Shown piece by piece: positions 25,512 to 34,665 of a stretch of 64,000 nucleotides of DNA. The notes under the pieces were generated by a model, which saw only the letters and a program-made list of their open reading frames with translations, did not search any database and was not told the DNA's origin. Both the position numbers and the translations under genes were made by a program. Source of the DNA: Paenibacillus sp. MBLB1832 (lineage in GTDB: Bacteria > Bacillota > Bacilli > Paenibacillales > NBRC-103111); assembly GCF_032271945.1 (NCBI RefSeq), contig NZ_CP130319.1, positions 2,809,001 through 2,873,000 on the forward strand, in the 5' to 3' direction. Numbering within the stretch: the stretch's first letter is position 1; each line of letters starts with the position of its first letter.

Positions 25512-26975
25512 ATGAAAAAGAAGTTGGTACTTGTAATAACTATGGCTTTATGCGTAGGGAATTTGGGTTGGGAGAAGTACTCAGCCTTTGCCATGTCAAC
25601 CGAGACGAACAAGCCGAAAGAAACTACTATTACCTTGTTTGAAAACACGCCTCTGCTCAGCGATAACGGGAATACGCTCGGAATACTGTCTCCCCAAACG
25701 GTTACAATTCTTAAAACTGGTCAAAGGAGAGTAGGGCATGGGGAAGGGTATTTTGTACCTATCTATCAGATTTCTACTTGGCTCGGAAAGGCGTGGGTTA
25801 TGCCATTAAATGCTGCTCTTGGAGAGCAAGTTCCCTCCCAAGCGAATCTTGAATTATTCGGTGTTGAACCGTTATACTTCGATCCTGGTCTTACTAATCC
25901 GACTTGGATTCAATTAGCTCCACAAACCGTCAAAGTCAAGTCGAAATGGGGAGACCGTTATCTAATCGAAACACAAAAGGGCGATAGGTGGATCGCTCCA
26001 CGCTACGAATCGTTGTACGGTGTGGAGGAGGTAGTACGTGAGGTTCAACTCCATAATGAAATAAAGTTGCTTCGTTCCCCCTCTGGGTTGGAAACGGGTG
26101 CAGCATTGAGCCCCCAAAGAGTAAAAGTGAATGCAGTGTGGCGCGATTGGTATCGCACAGAATCGTGGCTCGGGCCAGTCTGGTTCAAGCTTACTGAGAT
26201 GGATAATGATAAAGATGTAATACGAGACCATGACAATTTTGTATCCATCAGCAATCTGGAAAGCAGCGCATCAGGCACTAATAGTTATTCATTATCAGGA
26301 GTGATAACAATAAATCAAGAACTCCGAGGGAAAGTTGTTGAAATACACGCCTTAGATTCAAATAAGACGGTAACGGGTTCCACTGCGGAGATAACAATAG
26401 AGGGAATTTCATTAGCAAAAATTGGGGACACGCTGAGGTTTTCAGCACCCATTTTTTCACATGGGACACCAAACTCATTTGAAGTTGTGGTCAAAGATTC
26501 GTGGGGACTAACCAATTTAGATTTTTTTTCAGATGGAATGATAAATAATGTTGCCGGCATTTCATTTGGCCCACCTTCCATAGATGAAAACAAAATAGTT
26601 CTCATTTCTGGTCTCCAATTTAAAAATCAAAGCAAAAATGACTTAAATATCGAACCACTCTCAATCGAGTTTCAAATTAACAAAGTAATTGGAGATCGAA
26701 AGGAGATCGTCAAGAGTTATAAATTATCTGATCTCAAGGGTAAAATTCCCGCAATGTCATGGTACAAAGCTTACCTTCCTGCATGGAATCTTACGGATCA
26801 AAACGCTGCACCAGTTGCACCTGGTAAATATGAAGTAAGTATTATCGTACCTAGCTTACTGAAATATAATATTGTAGGGTCAGATGTTACTGAAACGCTA
26901 TATGATTTTGCACGATACCAAAAATGGGATGTAGAGATAACCCAAGATCAGATTAATAAGATAACAAATAATTAA
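25512..26975 (+). CDS. Secreted protein with SH3-like repeats
   Basis: A 487-residue exported protein: signal peptide (1-28), then three imperfect repeats of an SH3-like unit (LSPQTVTILKTG.., LAPQTVKVKSKWGDRYLIETQKGDRWI, LSPQRVKVNAVWRDWYRTESWLGPVWF) to about residue 235, then beta-rich domains (NSYSLSGVITINQELRGKVVEIHA and a terminal domain with IEFQINKVIGDR). Such repeats usually bind the cell wall. No catalytic motif seen. ATG behind GAAGGGAG. One of the larger cassettes. Confidence 0.75.
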   Translation: MKKKLVLVITMALCVGNLGWEKYSAFAMSTETNKPKETTITLFENTPLLSDNGNTLGILSPQTVTILKTGQRRVGHGEGYFVPIYQISTWLGKAWVMPLNAALGEQVPSQANLELFGVEPLYFDPGLTNPTWIQLAPQTVKVKSKWGDRYLIETQKGDRWIAPRYESLYGVEEVVREVQLHNEIKLLRSPSGLETGAALSPQRVKVNAVWRDWYRTESWLGPVWFKLTEMDNDKDVIRDHDNFVSISNLESSASGTNSYSLSGVITINQELRGKVVEIHALDSNKTVTGSTAEITIEGISLAKIGDTLRFSAPIFSHGTPNSFEVVVKDSWGLTNLDFFSDGMINNVAGISFGPPSIDENKIVLISGLQFKNQSKNDLNIEPLSIEFQINKVIGDRKEIVKSYKLSDLKGKIPAMSWYKAYLPAWNLTDQNAAPVAPGKYEVSIIVPSLLKYNIVGSDVTETLYDFARYQKWDVEITQDQINKITNN

Positions 26976-27164
26976 AAATCGCTTTTGAAAAATAAGTCAG
27001 CCAGAAAACCAAAGAATCGTCAACTGCATCGCATTTTCAAGCCCAATAAATTGTCATAGGATTATGATTTTAAGCAATTCAACTCGTTAAAGAGCACATC
27101 AGTTCTTCGAACGAGAAGGATATTATGGATCTGTTAGTAAAGGATTTAAAAAATATCTCTAGAC

Positions 27165-27216
27165 GATTGGCTGCCGCATGGCAGCCCTTTGCTCCGCTAA
27201 CGGGCAGTTTAACGTG
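27165..27216 (+). repeat. attC-like site 28 (hairpin and right half)
   Basis: TTGGCTGCCGCATGGCAGCCC hairpin, right half CCGCTAACGGGCAGTTTAAC. A possible left-half remnant lies at about 27085-27120. No gene in 26976-27265. Confidence 0.7.
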
Positions 27217-27265
27217 GTGTGGTATGATAGAATTTAAGTAAATATTCTAACTAGGAGGAGCATTG

Positions 27266-27649
27266 ATGCACCCGATAAACCCGAAAGAATTCGAGGCTAT
27301 TATTAAACTCCCCGCGAATATTAGATATGAATACTTTATAAAGAAGGTTGCTGATTCAGAAGAAGTCTGGGGGTTGTATGATGACGGATGGGCAATGTCT
27401 TCAGATGAAAACGGGAGCTTGCTTATTCCATTCTGGCCTAAGAAAGAATTTGCAGATTACTGTGCTTATGAAGATTGGTCAAATTATAAAGCACAGGGTA
27501 TCTCATTAAACGAGTTCATTAATGACTGGTTACCCAATATGTCTGAGGATCAGCGTAAGCCGTCGATCTTTTGGAACCGAGATGATTCTGCAGTTCTTGA
27601 GATTCAAGTTCTACTAAATGATTTAGAGCAGGAGCTCGAAAAGTATTGA
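27266..27649 (+). CDS. DUF2750 family protein
   Basis: The 127-residue protein fits DUF2750: RYEYFIKKVADSEEVWGLYDDGWAM, then LLIPFWPKKEFADYCA and a C-terminal INDWLPNM motif. Family function unknown; members often sit among immunity-like genes. The ATG at 27266 (after a TTG at 27263) is chosen because of AGGAGGA upstream. Confidence 0.85.
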   Translation: MHPINPKEFEAIIKLPANIRYEYFIKKVADSEEVWGLYDDGWAMSSDENGSLLIPFWPKKEFADYCAYEDWSNYKAQGISLNEFINDWLPNMSEDQRKPSIFWNRDDSAVLEIQVLLNDLEQELEKY

Positions 27650-27657
27650 ACCATCAT

Positions 27658-27684
27658 TACGCTAACTGAAGAAGTTTCATTTAA
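27658..27684 (+). repeat. attC-like site 29 (left half only, diverged)
   Basis: CGCTAACTGAAGAAGTTTCA. Followed by a gene after 12 bp. Confidence 0.5.
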
Positions 27685-27696
27685 AGGACGGATTAA

Positions 27697-27897
27697 ATGG
27701 AGATACCAGTTTTCTCATATTTTATGAGTCAATATCGTGATGTATTGCAAATGTCACTGACAGAAAACATAGAATTATTTTGTGAGTCAGAATCAGCCAT
27801 TCCAAAGATAGAACTTCTTAAAGAAGTTGAAATGATTCTGAATAACCGTAATTTAGATGACTGGGAAATGGATACGTCCGTTATGCTTTTTATGTAA
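27697..27897 (+). CDS. Small acidic hypothetical protein
   Basis: A 66-residue acidic, helical protein (SLTENIELFCESESAIPKIELLKEVEMILNNR). ATG behind AAAGGACGG. Its closeness to the DUF2750 gene, with only a left half-site between, suggests the two are co-transcribed. Family not recognised. Confidence 0.6.
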   Translation: MEIPVFSYFMSQYRDVLQMSLTENIELFCESESAIPKIELLKEVEMILNNRNLDDWEMDTSVMLFM

Positions 27898-27931
27898 TGG
27901 CTATGTTAATTCTTAATGTTGATTTTTGTTC

Positions 27932-27961
27932 AAAAGAAAACCGCCATCTGAAAGGGCGGTT
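27932..27961 (-). terminator. Terminator for the minus-strand gene
   Basis: AACCGCCCTTTCAGATGGCGG with T-run, read on the minus strand; related to the hairpin of site 4. Confidence 0.65.
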
Positions 27962-27999
27962 GTTTGACTTCTCTTTCCCACGTTGGTACAGAGGAGTAA

Positions 28000-28509
28000 T
28001 CATAATTGCTGTGCGTGACATATCTTCCTTCTCCTGAATATCTCTACACACGAACAAATCAACAATGTTAGTAAAACTCCAATAGCGAAGGTGAAAAAGT
28101 TAAAATACAGTGTATTTGTATATTGATTTAACCAGCCGAATCTGTAAATCACAGACTCTGGGGAATTTGGTCCCCCTCCCAGATGATGGAGTAAAGATTG
28201 GACCAAATAATATTCTCCGTAAATGAAAAAGATTAGTAAAAACGATAATATCGCAGGTAATTTGACAATGTTTTTAAGATGACGATAATATGACCCGCCG
28301 ACTTTATAAACGAAGATTAACATGAATAAATACACGGTAACGGCAGGGAAAATGAAGAGTAGTCCTAAGTTTCCATTCCCTGAAATACTGTGACCTTCTC
28401 CTCTATATTTCAAGGTAAATAGATTGACGAGAAAAAATAAAACAATGGCTAGAAGCAAGGCTGAGAATAGTATTATCAAGTTAATCTTGGATTTCCTCCG
28501 CATATACAT
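28000..28509 (-). CDS. Membrane protein, inverted cassette
   Basis: A 169-residue protein with four hydrophobic helices (about 9-31, 48-68, 85-105, 133-155) and a loop HLGGGPNSPESVIYRFGW. ATG behind AAAGGGGGG on the minus strand. It is the only cassette-type gene inside the array on the minus strand, and an inverted right-half remnant lies upstream of its start (28527-28550). It was probably flipped together with the neighbouring transposon. Family not recognised. Confidence 0.7.
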   Translation of the reverse strand: MYMRRKSKINLIILFSALLLAIVLFFLVNLFTLKYRGEGHSISGNGNLGLLFIFPAVTVYLFMLIFVYKVGGSYYRHLKNIVKLPAILSFLLIFFIYGEYYLVQSLLHHLGGGPNSPESVIYRFGWLNQYTNTLYFNFFTFAIGVLLTLLICSCVEIFRRRKICHAQQL

Positions 28510-28526
28510 GACACCCCCCTTTTAAA

Positions 28527-28550
28527 GATAACTAGACTATCCTGCTCAAT
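28527..28550 (-). repeat. Inverted right half-site remnant (site 30)
   Basis: On the minus strand it reads ATTGAGCAGGATAGTCTAGT, matching GCAGGATAGT of the right half-site, 20 bp upstream of the minus-strand gene. Confidence 0.5.
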
Positions 28551-28555
28551 TTTGT

Positions 28556-29608
28556 TCATGAGGAATAAGAGGTTTGTCGAAGTCTGCTATTTGTGTCCTT
28601 TACAGTGAACAAACAAGAAGTGACCAACATATTCTTCTTATTCGACGTTGTATTCTCATATTCCTTACTATCTAAGTAACGGAACCATGCCAAATAATGT
28701 TGTAAATACTTCGTTGCTACTCCATTGAAACGGTCAATCCAGCGTTTCAGTCGGCTATGGTAGCTGTTCACGTTCTGAATGTGGTAAACGCCTTTCACAC
28801 GCTGTCTTCCGTCTGATTTGAAGCGGTAATGGTCTAACCCTTTCGAATTGGCGTACGAACTAAATGCTCGCCACGAATCAGTACAAAGTACGTTCGAATC
28901 TGATAAATGACCGCCAATCGCTTCATCCAATTTCGCAGTACGAATACGCCCGCGTCCAAGAACGCCAGAAAAAGTCATCTTCTGACGGTCGCGAGCGACC
29001 AATACGCATATTTGTTCGTTGCTGATACCTCGAAATTTAGCTTTGCCGCCGCGTTTACGGGATTTGCGTTCAGAGATGTTTCTTTTCCCTTTCTCAGAGT
29101 ACAAGAAATAGGTTTCGTCCATTTCGACGATGCCTTGGAACGATTCGGTAGGAATTTGCTTCAGAGCGGAAAGAATCTTATGCCGCCAGTAAAACAAGGT
29201 TACATGAGTCACCTCATCACCCAATTGCTCGGCACATTTTCTTAGTGAAAAGCCCTCAATCATGCATTCGATGAACCGAACCCATAGATGAGGTCTTCTG
29301 GTGCGTTGAAGAGGCGTGTTAGTAAGATCGTTGAAAGTTTGACGGCAGGCTTTGCAGCGGTAACGCTGCCGTTTTACAATTCCAGTACGCATCTTAATCA
29401 TGTATTTTCCAAATCGCACAACAAAATGGCTGTCGCAATGTGGGCAGACAAGACCAGCTTTATGCTTTTGCTCCTGGATTTCATCAATTGCACGAATAGG
29501 AGCCGACATGGGTTTCATTCGAGACTGCAAGAAATATACAAGTTCCTGTTTACCACTTTCATTTAATGCGTCAGCTAGTTTCTTTATTTCCTTTAAATCC
29601 ATGTTCAA
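28556..29608 (-). CDS. IS1595-family transposase
   Basis: A 350-residue transposase of the ISXO2-like/IS1595 type. An N-terminal zinc ribbon (CPHCDSHF...YRCKACRQTFNDLTNTPL) precedes an ISXO2 catalytic domain starting at GIVEMDETYF, with a further Asp in CTDSWRAFSSY and a late VNSYHSRLKRWIDRFNGVATKYLQHYLAWFRYL segment holding the third acidic/His region. The protein appears full length. I could not identify the terminal inverted repeats with confidence. Its insertion coincides with an inverted cassette and damaged sites on both sides. Confidence 0.88.
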   Translation of the reverse strand: MNMDLKEIKKLADALNESGKQELVYFLQSRMKPMSAPIRAIDEIQEQKHKAGLVCPHCDSHFVVRFGKYMIKMRTGIVKRQRYRCKACRQTFNDLTNTPLQRTRRPHLWVRFIECMIEGFSLRKCAEQLGDEVTHVTLFYWRHKILSALKQIPTESFQGIVEMDETYFLYSEKGKRNISERKSRKRGGKAKFRGISNEQICVLVARDRQKMTFSGVLGRGRIRTAKLDEAIGGHLSDSNVLCTDSWRAFSSYANSKGLDHYRFKSDGRQRVKGVYHIQNVNSYHSRLKRWIDRFNGVATKYLQHYLAWFRYLDSKEYENTTSNKKNMLVTSCLFTVKDTNSRLRQTSYSS

Positions 29609-29881
29609 TCATCTCCGAAACATTATTATATCTATTATTATGCCCTTATTTGTTCGGAGTTAATCAATTATCAACAACAAGATTTAACATAGCCTATGTA
29701 ATAAATACAGCAAAAGGACAATTAAAGTGATTGCACAAACTATACAGAGAGATTTAACTCAATTTGAAGGAGATAATAATGATTGATGAAGCTAAAATTG
29801 TAAAAATGATGTTATAGTAGTAAAAGGTAATACAGCCTTAATTATTTCCTTGTTCGTTATTAATCAAAGGGTGGTAAAAAA

Positions 29882-30226
29882 ATGGGATATGACTTGAAAA
29901 TTAAAAGAATCGAACCAGCAGCACAAATAACTCTAGATGAATGGAAGCATTGTATCAGTTTAGATTCTGAGCTTGAATATGTTGATTTTATTGAAGCAAC
30001 TAACCCTAAGACAAATGAGACAATAAGGATTGAATCTGTAGGCATGGGTGTATGGAGAACAGAGTTTAATAATGAAGAGTTTGAACTTACTTTTTCATTT
30101 CGAGATGGTAGACGGGGAAGTGAAATATCTGCACGTTATGTTGATGATTTTCAAATTCCAAAAATGAAAGAAATAGCAGGCAAACTCAATGCTAAAGTTT
30201 ATGGTGACGAGGGTGAAGAATACTAA
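29882..30226 (+). CDS. Hypothetical protein, immunity-like
   Basis: A 114-residue acidic protein: GYDLKIKRIEPAAQITLDEWKHCISLDSELEYV at the start, a TNPKTNETIRI strand and FSFRDGRRGSEISARYVDD near residue 78. The overall look is that of small immunity proteins, but I cannot name the family. ATG behind AAAGGGTGG. The 29610-29880 interval before it holds an ATG-started 12-codon stub and no other gene. Confidence 0.65.
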   Translation: MGYDLKIKRIEPAAQITLDEWKHCISLDSELEYVDFIEATNPKTNETIRIESVGMGVWRTEFNNEEFELTFSFRDGRRGSEISARYVDDFQIPKMKEIAGKLNAKVYGDEGEEY

Positions 30227-30264
30227 AAATGAGTTGCTTCAATTCAGTTGCTAAAGATTGCATT

Positions 30265-30289
30265 AAGTCAGCAATGAGCTGGCTTTTTT
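30265..30289 (+). terminator. Terminator
   Basis: AGTCAGC-AATGA-GCTGGCT with T-run. Confidence 0.6.
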
Positions 30290-30324
30290 GTTGTATACTG
30301 ACAACGGAAGATGCTTCCTGTTCT

Positions 30325-30354
30325 CATTAAACTAAAGGGCAGTTTAATGGAATA
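30325..30354 (+). repeat. attC-like site 31 (right half only)
   Basis: AACTAAAGGGCAGTTTAATG. The hairpin is weak and the left half not seen. Confidence 0.6.
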
Positions 30355-30456
30355 TCGTACTAAATAGATGTTTTGTAAAAAAATCAATGAGAATGGTAAC
30401 TTTTTACTTTTTCATTTCGTCTAATTCGTTAGAATAAACAGAGGGAGTGATGAGTT

Positions 30457-31125
30457 TTGAAAAAGTTTGTTTTAGGTCTAATTTGCGGAATTGGTTTAAC
30501 CGCGACAACTGCTGTCTATGCCGCAGACACAATCCAAGCGTACTTATTTCCTGCCAAATTTGAATTTAATGGTATCACCAAAGAAGTGGACAATAAGGAA
30601 TATGTAGTGTTGAATCATAACGGTCATGCATATGTTCCGATTCGTTTCGTAGCTGAAAATATGGGGGCTTTGGTCAAGTATGAAGATACTACCCATACGA
30701 TTTCCATTGAACAAACTAATTTAAGTAAAAAATTACCGTTGGATAAAGATTTTTATTCGTATGCGTCAGAAGGCAAAATCAAAGGAATTGAGTTTGGGAT
30801 CGGGTCAAATAAAAACGATATTATTCAAAAATGGGGAGAGCCCCAAAAAATAGGAAGTTGGCAAACGCAATATTTTTCATGGTTTGATTATTATTATTTC
30901 TTTGGTAATCCCGATGACAGTGTCAGCGCAATTCGAGTAGGTGGAGATTCAGTCAAATATACAGTTGATGAATTAAAAAAAGTAATCGGTGAGCCAAAAG
31001 ATGAAGGATTAAACGACGTTGAAAGCGGATGGTATCTGTATTATGAGGCGGGGGATTACCAAGTATTTCTCAATGCAGATACTAAGAATGGTGTAATAAA
31101 GTATCTGACATTAAAAAAGAGATAA
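30457..31125 (+). CDS. Secreted CuAO-N protein with DUF4309-like tail
   Basis: A 222-residue exported protein: signal peptide (1-22), a copper-amine-oxidase N-terminal-type segment (YVVLNHNGHAYVPIRFVAENMGALVKYEDTTHTISI, about 45-85), then a C-terminal domain with KGIEFGIGSNKNDIIQKWGEPQ like DUF4309 proteins. A surface or spore role is possible but unproven. TTG start behind GAGGGAG. A broken relative of its N-terminus lies at 25393. Confidence 0.75.
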   Translation: MKKFVLGLICGIGLTATTAVYAADTIQAYLFPAKFEFNGITKEVDNKEYVVLNHNGHAYVPIRFVAENMGALVKYEDTTHTISIEQTNLSKKLPLDKDFYSYASEGKIKGIEFGIGSNKNDIIQKWGEPQKIGSWQTQYFSWFDYYYFFGNPDDSVSAIRVGGDSVKYTVDELKKVIGEPKDEGLNDVESGWYLYYEAGDYQVFLNADTKNGVIKYLTLKKR

Positions 31126-31156
31126 AACAATAACTTAAAATGCTTAATGCTACTCG

Positions 31157-31256
31157 TTGCGCTAACGGTACACTATAGTTGAATCTTCAGGGAGCAGATC
31201 GCCGCGGCCGGCAGCTTCTCCCGTTTTTGTTGAAGTAACGGGCAGGATTGTGTGGG
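31157..31256 (+). repeat. attC-like site 32 (complete)
   Basis: Left half CGCTAACGGTACACTATAGT, hairpin GGGAGCAGATCGCCGCGG..GCAGCTTCTCCC, right half AAGTAACGGGCAGGATTGTG. Confidence 0.85.
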
Positions 31257-31340
31257 AGTGTTAATAAATAATTGATACAATTGTCTGTTATTCTAGTATA
31301 TTTGATATATTACTAAAGAATTTAGTTAGGATGTAGATGG

Positions 31341-32318
31341 ATGAAAAATAGAGTATTGATTCAGATAACTTTTAACTATGAAACGAGTGTATTAGAAAAA
31401 GACATTTTACAAATCGGTACAAAGTTTTTTGTTCCATCCAAAATGAAGGGTAAGGCTATAACAGGTGGTTCTTATCGAAAATATAACGAAAAAAAATTTA
31501 TTGACGGTCTGGTGAAAGAAGAAAAAACAGACAATGGATTTATTTATGGTATGAAAGATGAGCTGGGAAACTGGGTTACTTTTACCAAAGCATTACATTA
31601 TGTCAATGTTTCAATGTGTTTGTTAGATGCAGTTTATGATGATAAGATGATCCAAATCATGAATGAAATAGATACAATAGTTTGCAAATATAATGTAATC
31701 GTTGCAAGGGTTTGCTCACTTGAGGACGACTTTTGGCAAAACAACGAAGATCCACAATTTTATGAAGTATACGGAAAATCAATGGAAGGCATCAAAACGA
31801 AGTATTCAACGATTTATACAGGTGAGCAAATTATAGATGTGGAATACAATCCTGGTCATTCTCATATAGCAAACGAAATATGGTTTGGATCTTGTTGGTC
31901 AATGTGGTTTTCTAAAGGATACTATAAATTCATACCTAAGGAAGTTCTAGAAAGCTTTAAAAGTTGTTTTAAGAACGATTCGTTAAAGGATGATGTAATC
32001 AAGATTGTTTTACATCCAAGAGTATGGGACTTTGCATTAACTGAGAACAGAGAGAAACAATGGGCATTTAGAAGATGGACAGGTATAGATGAAGTAGCCC
32101 ATTATTATATGAACCAGTCAAAAATTAGTAATGACCCAGCTGTAAGTATTGATTCAGAGGTCAACTGTCAACATGGTGGGTTAAAACGTATTACCTACTT
32201 TTTCGATAATAAGGATGAAATCGTGCCAAAATCAAAAGCCTATAAAAGTAAGACATACGAATTGGATGAAACAGGTACTGTAATATGGTCATCAGAAGAA
32301 CTTATGGAAAATAAGTAA
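31341..32318 (+). CDS. Hypothetical protein
   Basis: A 325-residue soluble protein, not recognised. Segments worth noting: GHSHIANEIWFGSCWSMWFSKGYYKFIPKEVLESF (about 174-208), HPRVWDFALTENREKQWAFRRWTGIDEVAHYY, and an acidic C-terminus. ATG start; AGGATG lies just upstream as a weak ribosome binding site. Single-gene cassette and one of the longest of unknown function. Confidence 0.7.
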   Translation: MKNRVLIQITFNYETSVLEKDILQIGTKFFVPSKMKGKAITGGSYRKYNEKKFIDGLVKEEKTDNGFIYGMKDELGNWVTFTKALHYVNVSMCLLDAVYDDKMIQIMNEIDTIVCKYNVIVARVCSLEDDFWQNNEDPQFYEVYGKSMEGIKTKYSTIYTGEQIIDVEYNPGHSHIANEIWFGSCWSMWFSKGYYKFIPKEVLESFKSCFKNDSLKDDVIKIVLHPRVWDFALTENREKQWAFRRWTGIDEVAHYYMNQSKISNDPAVSIDSEVNCQHGGLKRITYFFDNKDEIVPKSKAYKSKTYELDETGTVIWSSEELMENK

Positions 32319-32362
32319 TAATTTTGTGGATCTGATTGGAAGGCTTCTAAAGGTAACCATTC

Positions 32363-32461
32363 GTTAAACTAACGGGAAACGATAGCATAATAGACATCAA
32401 GAGAAGGCTGTCGGAACGATCGGCAGCCGTTTGCTCACCTAACGGGCAGGATACTTCAATA
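32363..32461 (+). repeat. attC-like site 33 (complete)
   Basis: Left half AACTAACGGGAAACGATAGC, hairpin AAGGCTGTCGG..CGGCAGCCGTT, right half CCTAACGGGCAGGATACTTC. Confidence 0.85.
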
Positions 32462-32466
32462 AATCG

Positions 32467-32475
32467 TGTTAAAAT
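32467..32475 (+). promoter_or_regulatory. Extended -10 promoter
   Basis: TGTTAAAAT, within 10 bp of the right half-site. Confidence 0.5.
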
Positions 32476-32556
32476 ATGGATATGAGTTAGAGGTTGCAGC
32501 AGATGATCAGAATCTCGTTACGGTTTCAAGAATTTCGTATGTAGGAGGCTATACTA

Positions 32557-33009
32557 TTGTGGCGCATTGATCATGAAAATAAATACAAACCACTAGATTT
32601 AAATATTGTGGGTGAAGTTGAAACAACTTTGGGATACAAATTACCAAAAAGCTATATAGAATTATTAGGGATTCAGAATGGTGGCGAATTACAAAAAAAC
32701 GTAATTCACTGTGAAAAGAAAACGGGAACAAAATCTGTTTGCACGGGGAGGTTTTATCCTTTAGAAAAAGTAGCTATTAACTTCCAGGAACATATAAACA
32801 TAATTGAAGAGCAGTTAGCTTTTAGCGATCATAATAGAGATATCTATCAATCGTATAAAATGATTTTACCTATCAGTGTTGAGAACCATGGTTATGTGTG
32901 TTTGGACTATAGAAATTCGTTAACAGATCCATCAGTTGTGTACTTTTATGATGAAGATCTTGTAGACTATTACATCGCATCAAGCTTTGATGATTTTCTG
33001 AAAAAATGA
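32557..33009 (+). CDS. SMI1/KNR4 (SUKH) family protein
   Basis: The 150-residue protein has the SUKH pattern: an N-terminal VETTLGYKLPKSYIELLGIQNGGEL (residues 22-46), a middle ILPISVENHGYVCLDYR, and a closing VYFYDEDLVDYYIASSFDDFLKK. In bacteria this superfamily is a leading immunity module against polymorphic toxins; the cognate toxin is not in the window. TTG start (GTG 3 bp later also possible) behind AGGAGG. Confidence 0.88.
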   Translation: MWRIDHENKYKPLDLNIVGEVETTLGYKLPKSYIELLGIQNGGELQKNVIHCEKKTGTKSVCTGRFYPLEKVAINFQEHINIIEEQLAFSDHNRDIYQSYKMILPISVENHGYVCLDYRNSLTDPSVVYFYDEDLVDYYIASSFDDFLKK

Positions 33010-33041
33010 TTTTCTCTTTATTTAATGTAGGACACGGATAG

Positions 33042-33144
33042 TTGTGCTAACGAGAGAACATTACTTTAATAAACTACAAAATGATGCTGCCGCCGCGAAA
33101 CGAGTGGCAGCCTCATTAAGCTATCGGGCAGGATAGTTGAATAT
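33042..33144 (+). repeat. attC-like site 34 (complete)
   Basis: Left half GTGCTAACGAGAGAACATTA, hairpin TGATGCTGCCG..GTGGCAGCCTCA, right half AGCTATCGGGCAGGATAGTT. Hairpin and flanks shared with site 50. Confidence 0.85.
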
Positions 33145-33200
33145 CGACGAGGAAGATATATTATGAAATAGAGCACAAAGTAAACTCGAGGGTGATAAAT

Positions 33201-34535
33201 GTGGCTATCGATAGACTGATTGAAGAATGGTCTTCAATACTAGAGAAGATACAAAACAATGGTGGTAAAATAATTGAACTCGCGAAGAGTGAACCCTCAA
33301 GCGAATTGGAAATCAAAGATAAAGAATTCAATTTAGGAGTTAATATCCCCAGTGAGTTTAAGAAGGTACTAATTGATTCAAAACAGCTTTATTTTAGATG
33401 GTCGTTACCCGATGAAGCAATACTTCCGCAAGAATTTACAGAAATATTTAGTGGAGAAATAGGTTGGAGTCTTGATTGGTTGGAATATTGGGGTGTAGAT
33501 TCGACAGAAGATTACGCAATCAACTTGAAGGGAAAACTTACTTTTTTTCAAGTTGGAAATGGTGATTATTTAGCTTTTGATTTAAGTATGAATAATGATC
33601 ATAATCCACCTGTTGTTTATTGGGATCATGAGACAGACAATGTAATTCCTATTGCTCCGTCCTTTATGGAATATCTTAATAAGATGACAGAACTCAGTTG
33701 TATTGGTGCAGAGATATGGCAATATGAAGAGTTTATAGGCCCTAATGGGATTGAAACTAAATCTGACAAAGCAGAGCGCTGGAAAAAATGGTTTCAATCA
33801 TTTCGGAGCCTACGCTTTGAAGAGGCCAGTCAGTCACTCGAATCTATATTTCAATACATTTTGTACCATGGGGAAGTAAAAGCAAGAGAAGTAAACGCAC
33901 TTCGTCAATTTAATCATTTAGATATTCTTGAAAAGGTTCAAAAGCGGTTACCCAATTGTAATGCAAAAGAATCGAAAGCTTTATGTTTAATAATAGGAGA
34001 GGTTGTCAAAAGTGACGCACAAGCATGGGTCAGAACACTGTGGTCAGAGCAGAGTTCTTTAGATACTGCTGATAGGTCGTATTTGACTGCAAGGTGTTTG
34101 CCATTTGAGGAAGGCTACCAGTTGGTCATCGAATATTTAGAGGGAATATCAGAATCCAAGGTTAATCCTTATGAAGCTCTAAAGCATTTGTCAGCATTCC
34201 AATCAAATCGTGTGATAACTTGGCTTGAGAAGAATGGTCGGCTGCCTGCCACGAACGGTTGGGCTGAACTATTCGCATTTTCATCTCCGACATGGGAAGA
34301 TATTAATAAGTGGTCAAAAATGGAGACTCGGCATCAATTAACCCTTATTCATGCGCTAGAAGATATGATTCGTGAACGGAAAAAACCATATGATCTCATA
34401 CAATTGAAGGTCTACGGGGTTCCAAGCAGGGAAAAGCTATTGGACTTATTAAGGAGAATTCTTGAATCTGAGACACTCAACACTAAAAAATCGATTATAA
34501 TAAAAGTAATAGATAATGTTGAAAAAATCATCTAA
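33201..34535 (+). CDS. SMI1/KNR4 (SUKH) protein with helical C-terminal domain
   Basis: A 444-residue protein. Residues 1-170 resemble SUKH (FNLGVNIPSEFKKVLI, LTFFQVGNGDYLAFDLS, VVYWDHETDNVIPIAPSFMEYLNKM). The rest is an alpha-helical region (SLESIFQYILYHGEVKAREVNALRQ, SYLTARCLPFEEGYQLVIEYL) that may be a HEAT-like repeat scaffold. GTG at 33201 is chosen because GAGGGTG lies 6-7 bases upstream. Immunity or protein-binding role inferred. Single-gene cassette. Confidence 0.78.
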   Translation: MAIDRLIEEWSSILEKIQNNGGKIIELAKSEPSSELEIKDKEFNLGVNIPSEFKKVLIDSKQLYFRWSLPDEAILPQEFTEIFSGEIGWSLDWLEYWGVDSTEDYAINLKGKLTFFQVGNGDYLAFDLSMNNDHNPPVVYWDHETDNVIPIAPSFMEYLNKMTELSCIGAEIWQYEEFIGPNGIETKSDKAERWKKWFQSFRSLRFEEASQSLESIFQYILYHGEVKAREVNALRQFNHLDILEKVQKRLPNCNAKESKALCLIIGEVVKSDAQAWVRTLWSEQSSLDTADRSYLTARCLPFEEGYQLVIEYLEGISESKVNPYEALKHLSAFQSNRVITWLEKNGRLPATNGWAELFAFSSPTWEDINKWSKMETRHQLTLIHALEDMIRERKKPYDLIQLKVYGVPSREKLLDLLRRILESETLNTKKSIIIKVIDNVEKII

Positions 34536-34561
34536 TATCCTGCATTGTTTTAACAGATAAT

Positions 34562-34622
34562 CGTTCAACTAATGGGAACTATAGTTTAAAGACTTAGGCA
34601 GTTTGTCATTCGAACGTCTGGC
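34562..34622 (+). repeat. attC-like site 35 (left half, decayed hairpin)
   Basis: AACTAATGGGAACTATAGTT, then a GACTTAGGCAG..CGTCTGG remnant. No right half. Confidence 0.6.
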
Positions 34623-34665
34623 GCTTACAAACGCGAAGTTAATATTCAAATCCATCCAATAGTAG

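Noticed and set aside
28907-29663. Plus-strand ORFs opposite the IS1595 transposase
   Set aside because: Antisense shadows of a clear transposase gene.
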